From DATFFO01 sp963744905 (GTDB lineage Bacteria; Actinomycetota; Acidimicrobiia; Spongiisociales; ZC4RG35), in assembly GCA_963744905.1 (NCBI GenBank), contig CAVUUV010000003.1, positions 186,001 to 250,000 of the forward strand: 64,000 nucleotides of DNA. The letters are read 5' to 3'. Each line of letters starts with the position of its first letter. The stretch's first letter is position 1. This document shows, piece by piece, positions 8,310 through 15,112 of the stretch. The position numbers and the translations under genes are program-made. The notes under the pieces are model-generated. The model had not been told where the DNA came from and searched no databases. It saw only the letters and a list, made by a program, of their open reading frames with translations.

Positions 8310-9505
8310 CCGATCACACCCAGGTCCTGACCCACGGCTGTGAATGCCTCCACAGCCCGATCGATCTGATCCGGGGTGTGGGCGGCCGACATCTGGGCCC
8401 GGATTCGAGCCTGGCCCTTGGGCACGACCGGGAACGAGAACCCGATCACGTAGATCCCCCGTTCCAGCAGGGCCGAGGCCATCTCCCCGGCCAGGCGGGC
8501 ATCGCCCACCATCACCGGAATGATCGGATGATCCGCACCGGCCAGGTGAAAACCGGCCCCGGTCATGCCCTCGCGGAACCGGCGGGCGTTGTCGCGCAGG
8601 CGCACCCGCAGCTCGTCCGATGCCTCCAGCAGGTCGAAGACGGCCAGGGAGGTAGCGGCGATGACCGGCGCCAGGCTGTTGGAGAAGAGATAGGGCCGCG
8701 ACCGCTGCCGCAGCCATTCCACGATTTCACCCCTGCCCGACGTGTATCCCCCCGAGGCTCCGCCCAGTGCCTTGCCCAGGGTGCCGGTGACGATGTCGAC
8801 CCGGCCCCTGGTGCCGGTCAGCTCCGGCGTGCCGCCACCCCTGTCCCCCACGAACCCGACCGCGTGGGAGTCGTCGACCATGACCATGGCGTCGTAGCGC
8901 TCGGCCAGATCGCAGATGGAGGCCAGATCGGCGACGACACCGTCCATGGAGAAGACGCCGTCGGTGGCGATGAGGCGGTAGCGTGCGTCCCGGGCCTCCT
9001 TCAGGCACGTCTCCAGCTCGGCCATGTCGCTGTTGGGGTAGCGATAGCGCTGCGCCTTGCATAAGCGGATCCCGTCGATGATCGAAGCATGGTTGAGGGC
9101 GTCGGAGATGACGGCATCCTCCTCGTCGAGGATGGTCTCGAACAGCCCGGTGTTGGCGTCGAAGCAAGACGAGTAGAGGATCGTGTCCTCTGTGCCCAGG
9201 AAGCTGGAGATGCGGGCCTCCAGACGGCGGTGGACGGTCTGGGTACCGCAAATGAACCGAACCGAGGCCATCCCGTAGCCGTACGTGTCGAGAGCTTCCT
9301 TGGCCGCTTCCAACAGGGCGGGATGGTCGGCCAGCCCCAGATAGTTGTTGGCGCAGAAGTTGATCACCTCGGATCCGTCCTCGAGACGGATGTCGGCCCC
9401 CTGCGGAGAGGCGATCACCCGCTCGTCCTTGTAGAGACCCTCGGAATGCAGCTCCTCGATCCGGGCGGACAGGTCGGCGGTCACGGCGGGAGTTGGAGTC
9501 GTCAT
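8306..9505 (-). CDS. kbl: 2-amino-3-ketobutyrate coenzyme A ligase
   Basis: A PLP-dependent alpha-oxoamine synthase that cleaves 2-amino-3-oxobutyrate with CoA into glycine and acetyl-CoA, the step after Tdh. It has 399 residues against 398 in E. coli, with near-identical blocks INFCANNYLGLA, ASVRFICGTQ, SDALNHASIIDG, VDDSHAVGFVG and the PLP-lysine region TGTLGKALGGASGG. The ATG at 9505 sits directly behind GAGGAG, so spacing is tight, but the family alignment leaves no room for a later start. It lies 49 nt downstream of the TetR gene on the same strand. Confidence 0.95.
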   Translation of the reverse strand: MTTPTPAVTADLSARIEELHSEGLYKDERVIASPQGADIRLEDGSEVINFCANNYLGLADHPALLEAAKEALDTYGYGMASVRFICGTQTVHRRLEARISSFLGTEDTILYSSCFDANTGLFETILDEEDAVISDALNHASIIDGIRLCKAQRYRYPNSDMAELETCLKEARDARYRLIATDGVFSMDGVVADLASICDLAERYDAMVMVDDSHAVGFVGDRGGGTPELTGTRGRVDIVTGTLGKALGGASGGYTSGRGEIVEWLRQRSRPYLFSNSLAPVIAATSLAVFDLLEASDELRVRLRDNARRFREGMTGAGFHLAGADHPIIPVMVGDARLAGEMASALLERGIYVIGFSFPVVPKGQARIRAQMSAAHTPDQIDRAVEAFTAVGQDLGVIG

Positions 9506-9554
9506 CTCCTCGACGGTAACGGAATGGGGGGATCGGGGCGTGGTCGTGCCGTGA

Positions 9555-10127
9555 TCAGCTCCGGGGGGCGATGAAATCCCAGATGCGGTCGGCCACGGCG
9601 TCCTGGTCCAGCTCGCCGTTGGGGTCGTACCAGCGCTCCAGAGCGTTGAGGATGGACAGGACCATGATCCCGCCCAGCTTGGGGCCGACGGTCCAGTCCA
9701 GGGAGCCATCGGCCAGGCCCTGGCCGATCGCGGCCCGGAACTCTGCCTCGTAGGCGTCTCTCGCCTCCACGATGTGACGGCGATGGGATCGCTCCAGGAA
9801 GCGGGCCTCGTTGAGGAAGGTGCGCACCTCTTCGATGTGATCCACCACCACCGCCACGTGGCCCCGGATCAGGGCCCGCAGCCGCTGGGCACCGGTGCCG
9901 TCGAGCTCGCCGGCCCGCCGGGCCACCCCCTCGAACAGCTCCGCGCCCCGTTCCACCACCTCCACCAGCAGGTCCTCCTTGGAGGTGACGTGGGAATAGA
10001 GCGAGGAGCCCAGCAACCCGAGCTCGTTGCCCAGATCGCGCATGGAGGTGCCGTGGTAGCCCCGCTCGGCGAACAACCGCCCCGCCGCCGCCACCACGTC
10101 CTCGCGGGTGTTCCGGGTGGTGGTCAT
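9555..10127 (-). CDS. TetR-family transcriptional regulator (candidate paa repressor)
   Basis: A 190-residue TetR protein. The N-terminal helix-turn-helix is clear (EDVVAAAGRLFAERGYHGTSMRDLGNELGLLGSSLYSHVTSKEDLL), followed by an all-helical ligand domain. It lies just downstream of paaE and upstream of kbl-tdh on the same strand. The paa promoter at 13.86 kb carries a palindrome of the type bound by TetR dimers, so control of paaABCDE, probably by a phenylacetyl-CoA-type inducer, is the leading inference. Control of kbl-tdh is an alternative. Confidence 0.85.
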   Translation of the reverse strand: MTTTRNTREDVVAAAGRLFAERGYHGTSMRDLGNELGLLGSSLYSHVTSKEDLLVEVVERGAELFEGVARRAGELDGTGAQRLRALIRGHVAVVVDHIEEVRTFLNEARFLERSHRRHIVEARDAYEAEFRAAIGQGLADGSLDWTVGPKLGGIMVLSILNALERWYDPNGELDQDAVADRIWDFIAPRS

Positions 10128-10137
10128 GGGTGGCGAG

Positions 10138-10191
10138 CCGTTCTGGCGCAGTTATCTCGCGCCATGCCGCGACCTGATTGCGCCAAAACGG
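10138..10191. repeat. 54-bp palindromic element, copy A
   Basis: Between the paaE stop and the TetR start lies a 54-bp near-palindrome. Its 12-bp outer arms are CCGTTTTGGCGC and GCGCCAGAACGG (minus-strand reading, one mismatch), separated by 30 nt that contain an inner TCGCG/CGCGA pair. The same architecture, with the same 30-nt spacing, recurs at 17877-17925. Position at a gene 3' end suggests a REP-like element or transcript-end hairpin. Confidence 0.65.
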
Positions 10192-11277
10192 TCATACGTC
10201 GTAGTCGACCGCTACCCGGTCGGTGGTGGGATGGGATTGGCAGGTGAGGATGTAGCCCGCCTCCAGCTCGGCGTCGGTCAGGGCATAGTTCTTGTCCATC
10301 CGCACCTCACCCTCCACCAGCCGGGCCTTGCAGGTGGCGCACATGCCCCCCTTGCAGGAGAAGGGCAGCTCGGTGCGAACCCGGCTCCCGGCATCGAGAA
10401 TGGCCATGTCGGGGTCCATGCGGGTCTCGGTGGCCCGGCCCCCCAGGGTGACCTGCAGGGAAACGGAGCCCTGAATTTCTTCCGGCTTCGAGATCTGGGC
10501 GGGATCCAGGGGTCCGGCGAAGAACAGCTCGTCGTGGACGTAGTCGGAGGTCACTCCCCGGGCTTCGATCACCTTGCGGGCCGTGGTGACCATCTCGTAG
10601 GGCCCGCACAGGAACCACTCGTCGACCGAGCCGGCATCGACCACGGTCGAGAACAGCTGCTCCAGCTTGTCGGCATCGATCCGCCCGGCGTAGAGATCCA
10701 GGTCGGGCGTCTCCCGCGACAGGACATGGATCAAGTGAAGCCGGTCGGGATAGGTGTCCTTGAGCCCCTCGATCTCGTCTAGAAACATGATCGAGTTGGC
10801 GCTGCGATTGCCGAACACGACCGTCCAGCGACTGTGGGGCTCCGATTCCAGCGTGGTGGAGACGAGCGACAGGACCGGCGTGATGCCTGATCCAGCCACG
10901 ATGGCGGCGTAGTGACGGGCCGCGGCCGGATCCGGGGCGATGGTGAACTCGCCCACCGGCGGCATCACCTCCAGGACCGCCCCCTCCTGGAGCTGCGAGG
11001 TGGCCCAGGTCGAGAACAGCCCTCCTTCCAGGCGCTTGACCCCCACCCGCAGGACGCCCCGGTTGGCATTGGCGCACACCGAGTAGCTGCGGCGGACGTC
11101 GTGTCCGTCGATCTCGGTCTTGACCGTGACGTGCTGGCCGGGGAGATAACGGAACCGGCCGGCCAGGTCGTCGGGGACGTCGAAGGTCACGGCCACGGCA
11201 TCATCGGTAAGCGAATCGACCGAGGCCACCGTCAGCGGATAGAACTCGACCGGGGTGGAGGTGGCGGTGGCTGTTAT
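10192..11277 (-). CDS. paaE: 1,2-phenylacetyl-CoA epoxidase, reductase subunit E
   Basis: A plant-type ferredoxin reductase fused to a C-terminal [2Fe-2S] domain; it passes electrons from NAD(P)H to the PaaA di-iron centre. Visible: FAD motif RRSYSVC, NAD region AGSGITPVLSL, and cluster motif CKGGMCATCKA with a later Cys (ILTCQSHP). Homology to E. coli PaaE (FHSLTVAKVES) begins at FYPLTVASVDS, upstream of the first in-frame GTG (11229). The only well-placed start in that frame is ATA at 11275-11277, seven nt after AAGGAG, which gives 361 residues (E. coli 356). If a standard codon is required, GTG 11229 gives 345 residues lacking the first strand and a ribosome-binding site. Confidence 0.9.
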   Translation of the reverse strand: MTATATSTPVEFYPLTVASVDSLTDDAVAVTFDVPDDLAGRFRYLPGQHVTVKTEIDGHDVRRSYSVCANANRGVLRVGVKRLEGGLFSTWATSQLQEGAVLEVMPPVGEFTIAPDPAAARHYAAIVAGSGITPVLSLVSTTLESEPHSRWTVVFGNRSANSIMFLDEIEGLKDTYPDRLHLIHVLSRETPDLDLYAGRIDADKLEQLFSTVVDAGSVDEWFLCGPYEMVTTARKVIEARGVTSDYVHDELFFAGPLDPAQISKPEEIQGSVSLQVTLGGRATETRMDPDMAILDAGSRVRTELPFSCKGGMCATCKARLVEGEVRMDKNYALTDAELEAGYILTCQSHPTTDRVAVDYDV

Positions 11278-11278
11278 G

Positions 11279-11758
11279 TCAGATCTCCTTGAAGTGGTCG
11301 AAGGGCTCCCCGCACTTCTCGCACACCATGAGCGCCTTGCAGGCCGTGGAGCCGAAGGCGGCCACCACCCGGGTGGATTCCCCCCGGCACCGGGGACACA
11401 GGATGGGCTCGGAGGCGACCCGGCTCAGATCCCGGGGAGGAGCGATGCCGGCCTGGGAGAGCTTGCGACGACCCTCGGCAGTCAGGTCGTCGGTCGACCA
11501 GGCCGGGGAGAGCTGGGTTTCCACCCGCACCTTTTCGAATCCGGCCTCTGTGAGTGCGTCGACGATGGTGTCCCGGATCACCTCGGTGGCCGGGCACCCC
11601 GAGTAGGTGGGGGTGACCGTGACCGTGACACTCCCCTCCTCGTCCCGCTCCACGCCCCGCAGGATCCCCAGTTCCTCGATGGTCACGAAGGGCAGTTCAG
11701 GGTCCTGCACCGTCGCTGCCACAGCCCAGGCATCGGACTCCGCCTTCACAGGGCTCAC
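11279..11758 (-). CDS. paaD: 1,2-phenylacetyl-CoA epoxidase, subunit D
   Basis: A DUF59/MIP18-family protein required for activity of the PaaABCE epoxidase, probably in iron-sulfur or di-iron centre maturation. The N-terminal DUF59 core is present (VQDPELPFVTIEELGILRGV, then TPTYSGCPATEVI with the conserved Cys). The C-terminal zinc-ribbon-like tail has CPRC and CEKC. The GTG at 11758 lies in a GTGA overlap with the paaC stop and gives 159 residues; a start at 11791 would sit inside paaC and is less likely. Confidence 0.9.
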   Translation of the reverse strand: MSPVKAESDAWAVAATVQDPELPFVTIEELGILRGVERDEEGSVTVTVTPTYSGCPATEVIRDTIVDALTEAGFEKVRVETQLSPAWSTDDLTAEGRRKLSQAGIAPPRDLSRVASEPILCPRCRGESTRVVAAFGSTACKALMVCEKCGEPFDHFKEI

Positions 11759-12546
11759 CACGTCGCCCCCGGATAGGTGCGCGCCATCCACTGCATCTCT
11801 CCCAGCATGTGGCCCAGGGCCTCACCGTGAAACCCGACCCGGCCGCCCAGACGCTGGTACTCGTCGGTGGGACGTTCCAGGCCGGCTTCGCCCAGCACTC
11901 GCTCGACCACCGTCTCCCAGGCCGGGCGCAGACCGGACGGGTCGACTCCGATCCCGGCCGAGGCCATGGCCGCGTCCACCTCGTCACCCACGAAGGGCTC
12001 GCCGGTGAAGCGCCACAGGCGATCCACAGCAGCCTGCATCCTGCGGTGGCTCTCGGGAGTCCCGTCGCCGAGGCGGATCACCCAGGTGCTGGAGTGGCGC
12101 AGGTGATAGTCGGCCTCCTTCTTCGCCTTGGCTGCGATTCCCCCCAGCTGGCGGTCGGCCGAATCGGTCAGCGCCCCCCACAGCGGCACCTGGAAGGCGT
12201 CGATGAACAACTGGCGGGCCATGGTGTGGGCGAAGTCGCCATTGGGCTGCTCGCACAGGATGAGGTTGAGGAACTGGCGCTCGGTCCTGGTCATGGCCAG
12301 GTCGTCCTCGGTCCGGGACCTCCCCTCGATCTGTCCGGCGTGGGTGAGCAGGTTCCTGGCCACACCCAGATGGTCGAGGCCGATGTTGCCGAGGGCGATG
12401 TCCTCTTCCAGGTCGGGACCGCGGCTGATCCATTCACCCAGCCGCTGGGCGAGCACGAGGTTGTCATCACCCAGCCGAAGCACGTATGCGAAGTGGGGAT
12501 CGAGCGCCAGCTCGGGGGATCCCTGCGGCGGTCGGGAGAAGGTCAC
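11755..12546 (-). CDS. paaC: 1,2-phenylacetyl-CoA epoxidase, structural subunit C
   Basis: A 263-residue ferritin-like protein that forms the heterodimer scaffold with PaaA. Family features visible are VLRLGDDNLVLAQRLGEWISRGP, ALGNIGLDHLGVAR, the EQPNGDFAHTMARQLFIDAFQ helix and KKEADYHLRHSSTWVIRLGDGT. PaaC lacks a complete di-iron site in characterised members. Both ends overlap neighbours in GTGA (paaB stop/paaC start, paaC stop/paaD start), so the five genes form a tight operon. Confidence 0.93.
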   Translation of the reverse strand: MTFSRPPQGSPELALDPHFAYVLRLGDDNLVLAQRLGEWISRGPDLEEDIALGNIGLDHLGVARNLLTHAGQIEGRSRTEDDLAMTRTERQFLNLILCEQPNGDFAHTMARQLFIDAFQVPLWGALTDSADRQLGGIAAKAKKEADYHLRHSSTWVIRLGDGTPESHRRMQAAVDRLWRFTGEPFVGDEVDAAMASAGIGVDPSGLRPAWETVVERVLGEAGLERPTDEYQRLGGRVGFHGEALGHMLGEMQWMARTYPGATW

Positions 12547-12878
12547 ATCTGCCCCACTTCGTCCGGGATCTGGTAGTAGGTGGCGTGTCGGTAATCCTTG
12601 TGGGAGGCGTCGTAGAACTCGAGGGCGGCCTCGGGCTCGAAGGCATGGATGGCCGACGATGGCACCACCCAGATGCTCACGCCCTCCTGGCGGCGGGTGT
12701 AGACGTCACGAGCCGCCTGCAGGGCAGTCTCGGGGTCGGGCGCATGCAGCGAGCCGGAGTGGACATGGGACAGGCCTCGGCGCTGGCGGACGAAGACCTC
12801 CCACAGCGGATAGCCCTCCTCGGCGTCCGAATGGGTGGCGAATTCCTCGCCGTCGATATGGGGAACGTCGTAACTCAT
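12543..12878 (-). CDS. paaB: 1,2-phenylacetyl-CoA epoxidase, subunit B
   Basis: A small subunit of 111 residues that bridges PaaAC heterodimers in the epoxidase complex. The core YPLWEVFVRQRRGLSHVHSGSLHAPDPETALQAARDVYTRR is typical of PaaB. E. coli PaaB has 95 residues; this protein has a longer acidic N-terminus (YDVPHIDGEEFATHSDAEEG). It starts 4 nt downstream of the paaA stop and its stop overlaps paaC. Confidence 0.92.
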   Translation of the reverse strand: MSYDVPHIDGEEFATHSDAEEGYPLWEVFVRQRRGLSHVHSGSLHAPDPETALQAARDVYTRRQEGVSIWVVPSSAIHAFEPEAALEFYDASHKDYRHATYYQIPDEVGQM

Positions 12879-12882
12879 CGCC

Positions 12883-13833
12883 CTATGCCACCTGACGCCG
12901 ACGCTTGATCTCGTGGGTCCGGGCCGCCTCCCGCACCCAGGCGTTGTCCTCCCACACCCCCACCTTGTGCTCGAGACGTTCCCGGTTCATGGGCCCGTTG
13001 CCTTTCACCACCGACCAGAACTCGTCCCAGTCGATCTCCCCGAAGTCGTAGTGGGCCCGATCTTCGTTCCAGGCCAGATCTGGATCGGGCAGTGACAGGC
13101 CCAGGTATTCAGCCTGAGGAACGGTCATGTCGACGAACTGCTGGCGGAGATCGTCGTTCGACACCCGCTTGATCTTCCAGGCCATCGACTGGGCGGTGTG
13201 ATCCGACTCCGAGTCGTTGGGGCCGAACATCATCAGCGAGGGCCACCACCAGCGGTCGACGGCGTCCTGGGCCATGGCCTTTTGCTGCTCGGTCCCCCGG
13301 CACAGGGTGAGCAGGATCTCGTAACCCTGGCGTTGATGGAACGACTCCTCCCTGCAGATCCGGACCATGGCCCGGGAGTAGGGCCCATAGGAGCAGCGGG
13401 TCAGCATGACCTGGTTGGTGATGGCGGCTCCGTCGACCAGCCAGCCGATGGCGCCCATGTCTGCCCAGGTCAGGGCCGGATAATTGAAGATCGACGAGTA
13501 CTTGTGCTTGCCACCATGGAGTAGGTCCATCATCTCGTCCCGGCTGATGCCGAGAGTCTCGGCCGCCGAATAGAGATACAGCCCGTGACCGGCCTCGTCC
13601 TGCACCTTGGCCATCAGGATCGCCTTGCGACGTAGGCTGGGGGCCCGCGAGATCCAGTTTCCCTCCGGCTGCATGCCGATCACCTCGGAGTGGGCGTGCT
13701 GGGCAATCTGGCGAATCAGCGTCTTGCGATATCCCTCGGGCATCCAGTCGGTGGGCTCGATCTTGTCCTCGGCATCGATGATGGCGGCGAAGCGGGCTTC
13801 GGGGCCGGTGACGGTGTCGGTCGGAGCCGTCAA
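12883..13833 (-). CDS. paaA: 1,2-phenylacetyl-CoA epoxidase, catalytic subunit A
   Basis: The di-iron oxygenase subunit that epoxidises the ring of phenylacetyl-CoA. Strong family blocks: DWMPEGYRKTLIRQIAQHAHSEVIGMQPEGNW, KVQDEAGHGLYLYSAAETLG (ExxH ligands), and CREESFHQRQGYEI (second E and ExxH). The frame is open up to 13920, but TTG at 13833 is chosen. AGGAG lies 5-6 nt upstream, the length becomes 316 residues (E. coli 309), and the promoter and operator at 13859-13888 then fall outside the gene. First gene of the paaABCDE operon. No paaK, paaG or paaZ is in the window. Confidence 0.93.
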   Translation of the reverse strand: MTAPTDTVTGPEARFAAIIDAEDKIEPTDWMPEGYRKTLIRQIAQHAHSEVIGMQPEGNWISRAPSLRRKAILMAKVQDEAGHGLYLYSAAETLGISRDEMMDLLHGGKHKYSSIFNYPALTWADMGAIGWLVDGAAITNQVMLTRCSYGPYSRAMVRICREESFHQRQGYEILLTLCRGTEQQKAMAQDAVDRWWWPSLMMFGPNDSESDHTAQSMAWKIKRVSNDDLRQQFVDMTVPQAEYLGLSLPDPDLAWNEDRAHYDFGEIDWDEFWSVVKGNGPMNRERLEHKVGVWEDNAWVREAARTHEIKRRRQVA

Positions 13834-13858
13834 AGTCTCTCCTCGGTGGGTCCCTCCC

Positions 13859-13888
13859 AGTTTAAACGAACGAACGTTCGTTTGTGAA
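13859..13888 (-). promoter_or_regulatory. paa operon promoter
   Basis: Read on the minus strand: -35 TTCACA (13888-13883, five of six to TTGACA), an 18-bp spacer, then -10 TAAACT (13864-13859, four of six). It lies 26 bp upstream of the paaA TTG start. The spacer is almost entirely filled by the palindromic operator, so repressor binding would block RNA polymerase directly. Confidence 0.6.
13866..13885. promoter_or_regulatory. TetR-type palindromic operator
   Basis: ACGAACGAACGTTCGTTTGT is an inverted repeat with 10-bp arms and one mismatch; the inner 14 bp are a perfect palindrome. Size and symmetry suit a TetR dimer. The TetR gene at the end of the same operon region is the obvious candidate ligand. 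Confidence 0.7.
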
Positions 13889-13971
13889 ACCCTGGCCGAC
13901 TCCACATCAACCCCGGTCACGGCTCCCCCGTCCCCCCTGAATCACTTATCGTCTGGTCGACACACGGGAGG

Positions 13972-15057
13972 ATGATGAGGAAGCGACTGTTCGGCCTGTT
14001 CGACTCGGCCTTTCTGACTCGAGTGAGATGGCATCTGCGTCGGGTGGCAGACAAGATGGATCGCCGCTTCTTCTTCTCGCTCCTCACCGGCCTGGTCGTG
14101 ATCCTGGCCGCGGTCTCCGTGGTGGTGTGGATCACCGAGACCGACGGGACGATCGGCTCACTGGGGGCGGCCTTCTACTGGTCCGTCACCACGGTGTTGG
14201 GCCAGGGCGATGCTTCCTACGTGTCGGGTCCGGTCGGCTGGGCCATGGGTTGGCTGCTGGGTCTGTTCGGGGTGGCGATCGTGGCCACCATCACCGGCGC
14301 ATTGGTCGGGTTCGTGATCGATTTCCTACTCAAGGAAGGACAGGGAATGGGAGCTGCTGGATATCGAGATCACATCATCGTCTGCGGGTGGAACACCACC
14401 GCCCGCGACCTGCTGGCGGAACTTGCCACCGACGCCTACGACGGTGACGTGGTTCTCATCCACGATTCCGACTCCAGCCCGGCCGGCCACGGGGTGTACT
14501 TCGTCAAGGGCGACACCACCAATGACGCCGACCTCAAGAGGGCAGGGGTAATGGAAGCGCGATCGGCGATCGTTTGCCCGGCCGACGCCTCCAACGAGGC
14601 CGACATGCACTCGATCCTCACGGTGCTGGCCATCGAGACACTGGCCCCTCAGGTCCGCACCGTGGTCGAGGTGAACAACCCCAACCACGTGGAGCACTTC
14701 CGTCGGGCCCATGTCGACGAGGTTCTCGTCACCTCCCGGCTCGCCTCCCGACTGCTGGCACGTTCGGCGATCTATCCAGGTCTCACCGAGTTGGTCACCG
14801 ACATCGTCTCGGGGGGCGAAGGATCGGAGCTCTACCGGGTCAAGATCCCCGACGAGTGTGTGGGCAGGTCGATCGACGAGGTATCGGCGATGATGCGGAT
14901 GAAGCACTCCGCCACCGTCCTTGCCGTGTCCCGCAACGGGTCCACGTTCACCAACCCGGGAGCCGACTTCGAGATGGCGATCGACGACGATCTCGTGGTG
15001 GTGGCCGAATCGCTGGGAACCCTGCGTCCGCTTCGCCAATCCACCGCCTACAGCTGA
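13972..15057 (+). CDS. Two-TM potassium-channel-like protein with RCK/TrkA domains
   Basis: A 361-residue protein with a first TM helix at about residues 32-54, a pore loop, a second TM helix at about 88-120, then a TrkA-N/RCK Rossmann domain (from about 132: DHIIVCGWNTTARDLL, KGDTTNDADLKRAGV) and a TrkA-C domain at the C-terminus. The selectivity filter position reads TVLGQGD (residues 74-80) instead of the usual TVGYGD, so ion selectivity is uncertain. GGGAGG directly precedes tandem ATGs at 13972 and 13975; either may start. Divergent from paaA with a shared 138-bp gap. Confidence 0.85.
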   Translation: MMRKRLFGLFDSAFLTRVRWHLRRVADKMDRRFFFSLLTGLVVILAAVSVVVWITETDGTIGSLGAAFYWSVTTVLGQGDASYVSGPVGWAMGWLLGLFGVAIVATITGALVGFVIDFLLKEGQGMGAAGYRDHIIVCGWNTTARDLLAELATDAYDGDVVLIHDSDSSPAGHGVYFVKGDTTNDADLKRAGVMEARSAIVCPADASNEADMHSILTVLAIETLAPQVRTVVEVNNPNHVEHFRRAHVDEVLVTSRLASRLLARSAIYPGLTELVTDIVSGGEGSELYRVKIPDECVGRSIDEVSAMMRMKHSATVLAVSRNGSTFTNPGADFEMAIDDDLVVVAESLGTLRPLRQSTAYS

Positions 15058-15112
15058 TCCGGCTCGCCGGGCCGTCTTCCCGGCGTCACAGCCGGCCCGT
15101 AAGCTCGGATCC

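Noticed and set aside
12883..13920. Longer paaA start at 13920
   Set aside because: It would place the promoter and palindromic operator inside the coding region and add 29 residues absent from the family; TTG 13833 has a proper ribosome-binding site.
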